A stretch of 64,000 nt of DNA, from assembly GCA_029582165.1 (NCBI GenBank), contig CM055877.1:28912241-28976240 (forward strand), in the 5' to 3' direction. Below, piece by piece: positions 54,439-64,000 of the stretch (the first letter of the stretch is position 1; the number at the start of each line of letters is the position of its first letter). Below the pieces are notes generated by a model. That model was not told where the DNA came from. It did not search any database and saw only the letters and a program-made list of their open reading frames with translations. A program made the translations under genes and the position numbers. This stretch comes from Portulaca oleracea. Taxonomy: Eukaryota; Streptophyta; Magnoliopsida; Caryophyllales; Portulacaceae.

Positions 54439-55877
54439 TGACAGACCTAAAACATATAGGTGTTTGTGTACCGCAAGTGTACGGGCCTGTGTAGTAATAA
54501 AATATCGTTCTCTCTCAGGGATTTGTGTTCAATCACGCACTAAACTAGTTCGCTACAAAGAATGCTAGGTCGATCGAAAGGGTGTGGTAAAGTTTTCTAA
54601 ATTAAACTAAGAAAGCAGGAATTTTTAGGGGTTTTATCAAATAATTGAAAGCATTCAGAGGAGTCCACTCTAGTCAACTAATCAAATTATCAACAATTCC
54701 GGTGCAGGTAACAAGATAATTCGGGGTCTATAATCTTTCTAAGCCCTATCACTTCGATCTTTCGATCCTAGGTGAGTTACAGTGATTAGTCTAAACATTA
54801 TTTCTAACTATTTAGCCTAATCAGAGATATGAACTGACTATAAATTAACCCTAGACAAGAATCATTATGTCTAACTATTTTCTAACCTATTCAATCTACG
54901 CAATCCGATTCAAGACTCAAAATGTCGTTCTATTGTCACGAATCTAAAATCAGGTACAGACTCAAATTGTCATTCTATTGTCAAATTACCATGACATACA
55001 AAACACGCAGATTAAACGAATAAAAAGGTATCCCAACACCGAAACTGTATTCAAATTCAATCGATTGACATTGAGTTTATCCCTTAAACTAAGAAAATTA
55101 GCTACTCATAATTCTAAAAGTAAACATCGCAAAATCTAAATAACTACAAGAAAGCATTAAAGAAGAATAGAAATAAACTGTGTTCGAATTGGCGGAATCG
55201 ATCTCTTCATGTCACCGAATCGATCTCTTTTGTGTTCTTCAATCACGAACAATAATCTTATCTAATAACAATCTTTTGGAAACAACTGTAAATAAATTGA
55301 TCTAAATCTACTCTAAAAGCTACCTAAAAATCTCTCTGAAAACTAGAGTAAACGGAAGAAATCTCTTGCTGCTGATTGATGATTAAAACGTTGGTTGTCG
55401 AAGCCCTTTTATAGCGGCTGGATTAGGGCACAAAACGCGGCCTGCGTTTCGGAAACGCTAGCTGCGTTTTGCCGAAATAGCGGACTTCCCCGTGAGAGAG
55501 TGCTGGCTGCGCCTCCAAAAACGCGGGCTGTGTTTTGTCTTTTCTTGGTTGCCAAACTTTCTGGACAAGGCGCGGCCTGCGTTTCCAAAAACGCTGCCTG
55601 CGCCTTGCCTCTCCGCTTCAATTGGATTTGGGTCATTCTTCCTTTCCTCTTCTTTCCTTCTTCATTCCCTTTTTATTTTTTTGATGATTTTTGCTATTTC
55701 TTCTCCAATTCTTCATGCTTTTTGATATAATTCTACCAATTCCTGTAAAACACACCAAACTCGCGAACAAGTGCATAAATCACAGAAATTGCTATAAAAA
55801 TACGAGATATAGAGTATAAAAAGCATGAAACTGACATGATTTGAGCCCTAAAAACTCTATATAAAATTGTCTTATCA
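54439..55877 (-). repeat. 5' LTR of Athila-like element
   Basis: 1,439 bp with a TATA box at 55405-55414 (minus). The same dyad pairs lie at 55436-55602 (centres 55441/55461 and 55576/55597 among them). It differs from the 3' LTR by scattered substitutions, including several C/T changes within the dyads. Confidence 0.92.
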
Positions 55878-55882
55878 CTACA

Positions 55883-56704
55883 CGGGCCCGGTATCAGTGG
55901 TACGACACGGATACCCCTTAACCCTCCTCTTATATCGCTTTGGGACAGAGAGGCGAATGGAAAAGACTGTGTTAGGAGGGTAAACCCCATATTTGGGCCG
56001 TCCAATTCCCGAAAATAAGGCTAATACTGACCATTAAAAAGTAAAAAAAAAATGGAAAGAAAATTTTGTTGGGAATACCTAATCCAAAAAGAAGAAAAAA
56101 GTTTGAAGTGTTAATAAAGTGATGGGCTCTTCCTTGCATCACCTGCGACCCTCACCAAGCCAAGGGCGACCAAATGTGGGGAGGGGCAACTCTTTCCTTT
56201 CCGTGTTCGTTTCGTTGTTTTTGAGCTCGGGCATGAGTCTTTGGGGTCAATCGGAATCGGTTAGAACTCTTTAAAGCTTTTTCGCAAATGGGCTTTAACT
56301 CTACATGAGGTGTAAGGGATCAAAAAAACTTCTAAGATTGGAATTGTTTGGGTTAGGTGTTGTGAGATGCTCATAATGGTTCCTTTTGGAGGATTAATAC
56401 CGTTTTCTTGATTGAAACGACTTGATTCATTGAAACGAGTAGTTTTCTTTTCTTTCTTTTAAATTTGTTTTGTTTTTCATTTTCCCGCTCTCCTTTTTCT
56501 ATGGCTTTTGTGGGTATAGTTGCTATAAACCCTCACGAGACCTACCTCGTCCACCCGGGCTACCGGGGGGTTTAAAGGGCTTGATGCATACGCTAAATGC
56601 ATCAGCGATTCCTACGAAAGTGAGTTAGGTTTTAGTTTTCTTTTTCTAGTCTTTTTCTTTGTTTTTAGTTTGCTCGGGGCGAGCAAACCCTTGTGTGGGA
56701 GTGG
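55883..56704 (+). other. Athila-like element 3' spacer, part 2, with last purine box
   Basis: Continues the host element after the CTACA duplication. Non-coding. A 13-bp palindrome GCTCGGGGCGAGC (56672-56684) sits just before the third purine box TTGTGTGGGAGTGG (56691-56704), which may be the true polypurine tract, with the 3' LTR beginning at TGTTCGG (56705). Confidence 0.5.
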
Positions 56705-56880
56705 TGTTCGGTCTCGTTTCGAGTCGAATTCTTCTCTTTATTAGGGTGTTTTTACATGTTCTAACCCCGTTTCATGTTAGTTATGAGGTTTTTCTAGTTT
56801 TGTAGGAAAATAAGAGATTGACCAAAAATGGAGCCAAAACGGAGCAGAATTCATCAAATAGAGGAAGAGGCAGCAGGATG

Positions 56881-57188
56881 ACTCGCCCGAGCAACATTGT
56901 GGCTCGGTCGAGTCAAGAAGCTGGAAGTTAGCAAATTCGTCAACTTCAACCAAGCCCAGAAAAAGTGAAGACAGAAGGCTGGCTCGCCCGAGCAACACTC
57001 TGGCTCGGTCGAGGCATGCCTCTGTGAGCCTCCATGAAGATGCTGAAATTTGGCTAAGGCAAGGAGTAACCAGAGAGACGGCTCGACCGAGCAAGGACCT
57101 GGCTCGACCGAGTCTATCACCTGAGCTGCCGAAGAAAAGCTGCCAAGAACAAATGGTGCAACAGACCAGAAGCCTGGCTCGCCCAAGC
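56881..57188. promoter_or_regulatory. paired GCTCG..CGAGC dyads in probable 3' LTR
   Basis: Three complete pairs with centres 56886/56907, 56987/57008 and 57086/57107, each exactly 21 bp apart with 9-bp spacers. A fourth pair, GCTCGCCCAAGC (57177-57188), has its partner displaced to 63994-64000 by the inserted element. The pair at 57081-57113 is almost identical to that at 40396-40428 in the same host element. Confidence 0.6.
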
Positions 57189-57197
57189 CAGGGGGTG

Positions 57198-58222
57198 TGG
57201 AGCGTTACCGTCGTGGTGGGATGAATGGAGCTTAAGTTTTCGGAAGAAAATAAAAGGAAAACCGAGCTTGGGTTCGGTAGGATTTGCATATGACCTTGGC
57301 TAGGAGAGTCCACGACCTTGGCCTAACATTCCACCATGATTAATTAGGCTAAACCACTATTAATCACTAAAGAAATGACTTGAACACCACCAAATAAAGA
57401 TTGGATAAAGCAAACAAGATTTTGTGAGGGAGAGTCTTAGAGAGCTCTCAAGCAAATGGCATTCAATATCATTCAATTTTGCTCTTAAAAATGAAGACCA
57501 CGAGTATTTATACAAAAATGACTAAAGCCCAAAACACAGTCGTTTTGGTAGGCAAAATCGGCAGAAAAGGAGATCAGCTCGGGCAAGCCGGCAGCTGGCT
57601 TGGGCGAGCTTGCTCACTGGCAACAACAGAAATTGGTGCAGGGGAAAAAGGCCACGGGCGCGACCATCTTGACCAGACGGATGGCTCGGGCGAGCCATTG
57701 CTTGGCTCGGTCGAGACTTGCTTCTGGGCAGCTTTTCCCTGCTGACTTCAAATGCCCATAACTTCTTCATCCGAACTCTACTTTAAGCCTCTAAGATATC
57801 GATGGAAAGCTCTTGGTGTGTACTTTAAGCTTCCAAAATTTAAGACCTATCGGATTTAAATTAAAGGAGTTATGACCCAAAGAGTGAAGGCGTGTCCATT
57901 CCGACAACCCACGTTGACCCGTTTGCGCTTATTCTTGTCGAAGGACTTCGAACCCTTTTAAAGGCCCGAAGTAGGCTCCACTCATATGATCCAAAAGTAA
58001 CCCGGACCCGTCAATGCATCTCGGGATGGTACGGCCTCGTGCCTCTGGGGATCGGGGCACAAGCGGCCTCCTTAGAAGGTCTCGGTTCCCATCCAATGGA
58101 TGGCCGAGACTACCCTTGCGTTTCCGGGCTTCACCGGGAATTGCACTTTGAGATTCACCGTGGTTTAGGCGGCTCGGTTGGCAAATGTTACGAGGGACAA
58201 GAACGGAACCCGAGACTCTTCA
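57198..58222 (-). repeat. 3' LTR of chromovirus-like element
   Basis: 1,025 bp. A TATAAATA box (minus) at 57505-57512 lies about 65 bp downstream of two dyad pairs (57577-57716). Confidence 0.92.
57577..57716. promoter_or_regulatory. paired dyads upstream of LTR TATA box
   Basis: GCTCGGGCAAGC/GCTTGGGCGAGC (centres 57582/57603) and GCTCGGGCGAGC/GCTCGGTCGAGA (57689/57710). Both pairs are 21 bp apart with 9-bp spacers. The same words occur in the unrelated Athila-like host element. Confidence 0.58.
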
Positions 58223-61200
58223 TCCTCCCTTTCTTGAAGAGGATTTGCCCTCAAATCCGCATCGGGTTCAACATACTCGGTGTAGGGTGAAAGATCGCCA
58301 ATGTTGAACGCGGAGGGGACCCCCATATCTCCGGGAAGATCGAGCTTGTAGGCGTTATCGTTTATTTTCTCCAACAGCTTGAGCGATCCCTCACTACTTG
58401 GCGTGAGCTTGCTTTTCCTCCGTGAAGGAAACCGTTCCTTCTTCAAGTGGAGCCAAACCAAGTCCCCGGGTTTGAAAGTGATACTCCTGCGGTGTTTGTT
58501 GACTCTAAACTTGTAGAACCCATTAGTTCTCTCAATCTTCTCCCTGATCTGGCGGTGAAGCTGTTGAATCTCGGTGGCCTTCATGCTTGCCTCAAAACTC
58601 GCCCTTGCCTCCAAAGGTAGAGGAAGGAGGTCGATGGGAGTGATAGGATTCACCCCGTAGCAAATTTCAAAAGGCGAGCGACCCGTAGCGAATGAAGGAG
58701 CCCGGTTGTACGCGAACTCAGCATGACAAAGCTTAGCATCCCAATCTTGTACACTCTTGCTCACAAGTCCTCGAAGCAAAGTAGTGAGGGTCTTGTTTAT
58801 GACCTCGGTTTGACCATCCTTTTGAGGGTGGTGCGACGTGCTGAAAAGGAGCTTCATTCCAAGGAGTTTCCATAGAGATCTCCAAAAATGGCTCATGAAC
58901 TTCATATCACGATCGGAAACAATGGTCCTCGGAACACCGTGCAACGTCACTATCTCCTGGAAGAAGAGATTAGCGATGTGAGTGGCATCGTTGGTTTTCT
59001 CACAAGCGACGAAATGCGCCATCTTGGAGAAACGGCCAACAACGACGAGGATTGAGTCCTTGTCACGCACGGTTCGGGGAAGAGCAACGATGAAGTCCAT
59101 GCTCAAATCTTCCCACGGGCTATTCGGAAAGGGAAGGGGAGTGTAAAGCCCTTGGTGAAATTGGCTTTTGGCATGATGACACGTGATACACTTGGAAATC
59201 ACGTCGTGTACGTCTCTTCCCATTCTAGGCCAATAAAAATGCTCCTTTAGCATGTCAAGGGTCTTGTTGATGCCGAAATGGCCGGCTAGACCACCTCCGT
59301 GAACTTCTCGCACCAATAGCTTCCTCAACGGACACTTGGGCACACACAATTTGTTCCCCTTGAAAAGGAACCTGTCTTGGAGTACATAGGAACTATTGCC
59401 ACCATCGAGGTGGGCTTTGAAGTCCTCATCTTCCTTGTAAAACTCCTGCATGTGTTGGAACCCAAGAACTCTGGCTTCAACTACCGAAAGAAGGGAATGC
59501 TTCCTAGAAAGTGCATCGGCAACCACATTGACGCTCCCCTTCTTGTGTTTAGCCACGAAGTTAAAGCTTTGAAGATACTCAACCCACTTTACATGACACG
59601 TGTTGAGCTTGTCTTGACCGCTGAGGTACTTGAGAGCCTCATGGTCGGAATGAAGCACGAATTGGTTAGGTCTCAAGTAGTGGGACCAATGGTTAAGGGC
59701 ACAAATAAGGGCATAGAACTCCTTGTCGTAGGTAGAGTAGTTCTTCCGTGACCCACTGAGCTTTTCGCTAAAGTAAGCGATGGGGCGCTGATTTTGCATG
59801 AGGACGGCCCCAATGCCCACTCTGCTCACATCACAATCCACATCGAAGACTTGTGTAAAGTCCGGGAGAGCAAGTACCGGAGCTTCACAAAGTCGAGCCT
59901 TAAGCTTCTCAAAGGCTCCTTGGGCCGCTCGGGTCCACTCAAAGGTGCCCTTCTTCATACACTCGATGATTGGGGTGGTGAGGGTGCTAAACCCTTTGAT
60001 GAACAGGCGGTAGAACGAAGCAAGGCCGTGGAAGCTTCTCACCTCCATGATAGTAGAGGGAGAAGGTTATGAGCGTATAGCTTCCACTTTCGAAGGATCC
60101 ACGGAAATACCCCGATCAGAGACTATGTACCCAAGAAATGTGACTTAGGGAGTGCAAAATTCGCACTTCTCGAGCTTGCCAAATAGCTTTTGCTGTCATA
60201 GAACCCGGAAAACAGATTCCAAATGCGAGAGGTGTCCAGCTTCGTTCTTGGAATACACGAGGATGTCATCGAAATAAACAACCACGAATTTGCCGATAAA
60301 TGGCCTCAAGACCTCGTTCATGAGTCGCATGAATGTGCTAGGAGCGTTAGAGAGACCAAACGGCATGACAAGCCACTCGTACAAACCTCCCTTGGTCTTG
60401 AACGCCGTCTTCTATTCGTCCCCTTCTCGCATGCGAATCTGATGGTAACCGCTGCGGAGGTCGATCTTGGAGAAGATACAAGATCCGTGCAACTCGTCGA
60501 GCATGTCATCTAGCCTCGGTATGGGGTACTGGTATTTGATGGTGATGTTGTTGATGGCTCGACTGTCAACACACATCCGGTAGGTGCCATCCTTCTTGGG
60601 AACCAGGAGGGCCGGGACGGAACAAGGGTTCATGCTTTCCCTAACGAAGCCCCTCGAAACGAGTTCGTCCACTTGGCGTTGTAGCTCCTTGGTTTCTTGC
60701 GGGTTGCATCGATAAGATGCTCTGTTGGGAACTGGTGCTCCGGGCATGAGGTCGATCTGGTGCTCGATTCCCCGAATAGGTGGAAGACCCGGTGGTAGAT
60801 CATCGGGAAAGACATCTCCGAACTTGGCAACGAGAGGGGCGACAAGAGGGTGCAAGGGTTTCTCTACCTCACTTTTGTTTACTTCTAAGAGGAGTAAGGC
60901 GAAAACGGCCTTCCCCTTGCTTAGAGCTCGCTCAACCCGTGTTTCGCTCATGTGTTTAGGCTCCTCACTTCCCACCCCGGGTTTTGGAGAGATAATTTCG
61001 TGTGGAGCTAACGGGAGTAGCTTAACCCTCTTGCCCTTATGAGTAAAAGTGTAGGTGTTTTTTGACCCGTTGTGCACCGTTTGCTTGTCGAATTGCCACG
61101 GACGTCCCAACAATATGTGGCAAACACTCATAGGAACAACATCACAAATAACAGAATCATCGTAGTTAGTACCAAAAGACAAATTCACCTGGACTTATTT

Positions 61201-61536
61201 AGTTAACTTGGTGCCATCTTGGTCGTTGAGCCACTTGAAAGAATAAGGTCGAGGGTGAGGTAATAGCGGCAATCCAAGCTTCTCGACCATATACGTTGAA
61301 GCGACGTTGGTGCAACTCCCTCCATCGATCATAAGGTGGTCCACCTTGCCTCCCACGAAGCACCGAGATTGAAAGATCATCTCCCGTTGGGCCTTGTCGA
61401 GAGGGGCTTCCTGAGTGTGTAAAACCCGCCTCAAGACAAGGGCGTCACCATGGACGTGGGGTGTGGGGGCGGCATCATCATCACTAGTGACAGCATCCTC
61501 AACGATCACTTCAGACTCATCCCAGGCTGCTTGCAA
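58222..61536 (-). pseudogene. gypsy pol (protease, RT, RNase H, integrase) with stops
   Basis: One continuous minus-strand frame. Protease IDGGSCTNVAS and [61 protein letters not shown] and the intact [10 protein letters not shown]. RNase H DVDCDVSRVGIGAVL, YDKEFYALI, SDHEAL. Integrase zinc-binding GHFGINKTLDML and CITCHHAKS, then SMDFIVALP, VSDRDMKF and DGQTEVIN (all three catalytic residues present). The C-terminal GPF-like region has LKLLEKINDNAYKLDLP. Stops lie at 61195, 60412, 60196, 60145 and 60067. Catalytic residues survive, so decay is by nonsense only. Confidence 0.93.
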
Positions 61537-61568
61537 TTCCTCATCAATGTCCTAAACTTCCTTGAGTG

Positions 61569-62636
61569 TCAAGGTCCGTCGCTTCGGACAATCAGCCTGG
61601 TAGTGACCATAGTCGTGGCATTTAAAATATTTTTTTCCTCCAACCGCCGAGAGGGGTCCGTTGGAGACGCCACAACAAGTCCCTTTCCCTTATCTGTGCG
61701 AGGTGTCGAAGGGAACTTGGGTGTTTCACTGGGTTTTGGGGTACCCGAATATGGAGGAGGTCGGCTGGGCGGTGGGAAGAAAGTTCTTGGTGCCGGTTTG
61801 GAAGTAGCCTTTTCCTTCTTTCGTCGCTCAACCCGAAGGGCCAAACTAAACAAGTCATCCATGGAGTAGTATGGTTGAACCTCTACTTTCTTGGCAACCG
61901 AGGAGTCCAATCCATTCAAGAAACGCATCATGGTTTGTGCCTCAGGTTCCTGAAGATCGCTTTTGATGCGGAGTTGCTCGAGCTCCTGGATGTAGTCACT
62001 CACATATCGTTTGCCCTAGGTTAGGGCGTAGACCTTCTCCAATACATCCTGTTGGTAGGTGGCAGGCAAGAAACAGCGGTTCATCAACTGTTTAAGCCGT
62101 GTCCAAGTGGTGATCTTCGTTCGACCTTCCCGTGCCCTTTGTGATTTCACATTCTCTAACCAAAGCGATGCGGCTTTGGTGAGTTTTAGGCTAGCGATCT
62201 TGTAGGCCTTCTCATCATTGTATTCTTTGGTCTCAAAGATCCTATCCATCATTTGGATCCACTCAAGGTACTCGTCAGGATCACTGGAACCATTGAGTTC
62301 AGGAATGTCGATTTTGACGTCCTGGAAGTCGTCACGAGGGGGCCTATCATGTACTTGCCCACGTAGACGGTGACGTAGTGAACCTCTATCATCGTCACTT
62401 GACTCGAATGTGGGAGGAGGACGAGTAGGGCTTGGGCCACGCCTTTGACGTTCATCTAGGGGCGGGCCTAGGCGCTCTTGGGTGAGGTTGTCCAACCGCA
62501 CCATGATGCCATTAAGGGTGCGCTCAACAGTGGAGAAGCGTTCGTCATAAGTGGAGAGTCGGCTCTCGAGAGCTTGAATTTGAGGGCTACCCCGGTGGCT
62601 CGATTCCTCTCGTTCGTGGTGAGCTCCGTCGGCCAT
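61569..62636 (-). pseudogene. gypsy gag, with one stop
   Basis: Starts at ATG 62636. Coiled-coil-like region (LESRLSTYDERFSTVERTLNGIMVRLDNL), Arg/Pro/Asp-rich linker, then the gag core KIDIPELNGSSDPDEYLEWIQ, KAASLWLENVK and LKQLMNRCFLP. A TAG at 62016-62018 interrupts just before YVSDYIQELEQL, MRFLNGLDSSVAKK and DLFSLALRVERR. The zinc knuckle (CHDYGHYQADCP) is readable only after a frameshift in a poly-T run near 61630. Confidence 0.9.
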
Positions 62637-62970
62637 ACCGGGAAAAAAGGTGAGGAATGGTTAGTGTTTGGGGTATTTTGTGGAGTTTGAAGGTTCTTTT
62701 GTAGTTGGCAAGTGTTTGGCTAAAGGTTCTTTGTGCTTTTTTCACTCAGACATTTCATCGAACACCTTGCGTGCACTATTTTCCAATTTCTTTCCAATGC
62801 ACTAATTGGCTACAAATTCAACAAATCATCCACAATACAATGTTTTCCAACAAACTATGATAGCATCGGGGTTGGGGTCACCAATAATAGCATACAACTC
62901 ACAAAACCCAACACTAGAGAACACTACAAGCACAATAATGAATAACAACTCAAGCAAATGAAAAATTGAG

Positions 62971-62982
62971 GCTCTGATACCA
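62971..62982 (-). other. primer binding site (initiator Met tRNA type)
   Basis: TGGTATCAGAGC on the minus strand, two bases inside the 5' LTR. Confidence 0.9.
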
Positions 62983-62984
62983 GA

Positions 62985-63988
62985 TGGAGCGTTACCGTCG
63001 TGGTGGGATGAATGGAGCTTGAGTTTTCTGAAGAAAATCAAAGGAAAACCGAGCTTGGGTTCGGTAGGGTTTGCATATGACCTTGGCTAGGAGAGTCCAC
63101 AACCTTGGCCTAACACTCCACCATGATTAATTAGGCTAAACCACTATTAATCACTAACGAAATGACTTGAACACCACCAAATAAAGATTGGATAAAGTAA
63201 ACAAAATTTTCTGAGGGAGAGTCTTAGAGAGCACTCAAGCAAATGGCATTCAATATCATTCAATTCTGCTAAAAAAAATGAAGACCACGAGTATTTATAC
63301 AAAAATGACTAAAGCCCAAAACACAGTCATTTTGGGAGGCAAAATCGGCAGAAAAGGAGATCAGCTCGAGCGAGCCGGCAGCTGGCTTGGGCGAGCTTGC
63401 TCACTGGAACCAGCAGAAATTGGTGCAGGGGAAAAAGGTCGTGGGCGCGACCATCTTGACCAAACGGATGGCTCGGGCGAGCCTTGCTTCCGGGCAGCTT
63501 TTCCCTGCTGACTTCAAATGCTCATAACTTCTTCATCCGGACTTTGTTTTAGGCCTGTAAGATATCGATGGAAAGCTCTTGGTGTGTACTTTAAGCTCCC
63601 AAAATTTGAGACCCATCGGAGTTAAATTAAAGGAGTTATGACTCACAGAGTGAAGACGTATCCATTCCGACAACCCACGTTGACCCGTTTGCGCTTATTC
63701 TTGTCGAAGGACTTCAAACCCTTTTAAAGGCCCGAAGTAGGCTCCACTCCTATGATTCAAAAGTAACCCAGACCCTTCAATGCATCTCGGGATGGTACGA
63801 CGTCGGGCCTCCAGGGGTCGGGGCACAAGCGGCCTCCTTAGAAGGTCTCGGTTCCCATCCAATGGATGGCCGAGACTACCCTTGCGTTTCCGGGCTTCAC
63901 CGGGAATTGCACTTCGAGATTCACCGTGGTTGAGGCGGCTCGCTTGGAAAATGTTACAAGGGTTGAGAACGGAACCCGGGACTCTTCA
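62985..63988 (-). repeat. 5' LTR of chromovirus-like element
   Basis: 1,004 bp. TATAAATA (minus) at 63292-63299. One dyad pair (centres 63369/63390, 21 bp) is retained. In the second pair the right-hand dyad has been lost together with about 20 bp, compared with the other LTR. Confidence 0.92.
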
Positions 63989-64000
63989 GGGTGGCTCGTC

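Larger units (their letters stand above)
46199..55877 (-). mobile_element. Athila-like Ty3/gypsy element lacking RT and integrase
   Basis: 9,679 bp, minus strand, flanked by CTACA (46194-46198 and 55878-55882). LTRs of 1,449 and 1,439 bp run TGATAAGACAAT to GTCTGTCA in element orientation. The primer site matches tRNA-Asp (TGGCGCCGTTGTCGG). Order: 5' LTR, gag, protease, post-pol spacer, env-like ORF, 3' spacer, purine tract, 3' LTR. Protease is joined almost directly to post-pol sequence (about 52260-52400), so RT, RNase H and integrase are absent. It would depend on enzymes from another element. Confidence 0.93.
57198..63988 (-). mobile_element. chromovirus-like Ty3/gypsy element
   Basis: 6,791 bp, minus strand, flanked by GGGTG (57193-57197 and 63989-63993). 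LTRs of 1,025 and 1,004 bp run TGAAGAGTCTCGGG to AACGCTCCA in element orientation. A Met-type primer site is at 62971-62982 and the tract AAGAAAGGGAGGA (minus) abuts the 3' LTR. It has a complete gag-pol domain set. Integrase and gag style resemble the Reina/CRM side of chromoviruses; no chromodomain was recognised. Pol has five in-frame stops and a frameshift near the zinc knuckle. Confidence 0.93.
36120..64000 (+). mobile_element. Athila-like Ty3/gypsy element, 5' truncated, extends beyond window
   Basis: Plus-strand order: protease, RT, RNase H, integrase (36120-39682), spacer with dyad array (39683-41278), env-like ORF (41279-42550), long 3' spacer, last purine box at 56691-56704, and the probable start of the 3' LTR (about 56705). 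It is interrupted by a solo LTR (42712-45620), an Athila-like element (46199-55877) and a chromovirus-like element (57198-63988), each with target duplications that rejoin its sequence. The 5' LTR and gag are missing, cut at the copia junction. Lineage is inferred from the FMD-type RT motif, DLGAS protease and env-like ORF position. Confidence 0.8.

Noticed and set aside
57892..58290. 132-codon plus-strand ORF in the LTR of the chromovirus-like element
   Set aside because: It is a shadow frame across the LTR and pol end with no motif; the minus strand carries the real code.

Overview
The window is nuclear DNA of a flowering plant, probably a eudicot with a large, repeat-rich genome. The evidence is a split mitochondrial ADP/ATP carrier gene with plant-type introns, a nuclear-type tRNA-Leu(CAA), plant MITEs, and plant Ty1/copia and Ty3/gypsy retrotransposons (chromovirus-like and Athila-like). 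The species cannot be named from the sequence.

Layout. 1-5.4 kb: AT-rich intergenic DNA with fold-back repeats, a broken fragment resembling acidic ribosomal protein P2, and two Tourist-like MITEs with TAA target duplications. 5.4-8.6 kb: the only recognisable host protein gene, an ADP/ATP carrier, which carries an early stop and an 11-codon in-frame loss in its last helix. 8.6-11.3 kb: intergenic DNA with two weak gene relics. 11.3-22.6 kb: a three-deep nest of LTR retrotransposons, each layer closed by its own 5-bp target duplication (ACTAA, TTGAG, TTGGA). 23.6-29.1 kb: a copia element on the minus strand (TSD ATCCG) split by a 552-bp hAT-type MITE (TSD GTCCTGAG). 29.2-33.7 kb: AT-rich DNA with a tRNA-Leu gene, a long fold-back element and degenerate tandem repeats. 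33.7-36.1 kb: a copia element truncated at its 5' side. 36.1-64 kb: an Athila-like gypsy element on the plus strand that runs off the window. It is interrupted by a 2.9-kb solo LTR (TSD GTTTG), a 9.7-kb Athila-like element lacking RT and integrase (TSD CTACA), and a 6.8-kb chromovirus-like element (TSD GGGTG).

Every retroelement coding region seen is damaged by stops, frameshifts, deletions or catalytic Asp-to-Asn changes. The exception is the innermost element of the first nest: two of its unusual ORFs are open and its LTRs are nearly identical, but it has no catalytic domains.

The most interesting signal is a recurring design rather than a gene. Four retroelement families of different sequence carry paired, CpG-containing imperfect palindromes whose centres lie about 21 bp apart (20-22), roughly two helical turns. 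They lie in LTRs upstream of a TATA box, and in the Athila-like elements also upstream of the env-like ORF. One element has even inserted inside the 9-bp spacer of such a pair. This looks like a shared regulatory or structural module worth testing.
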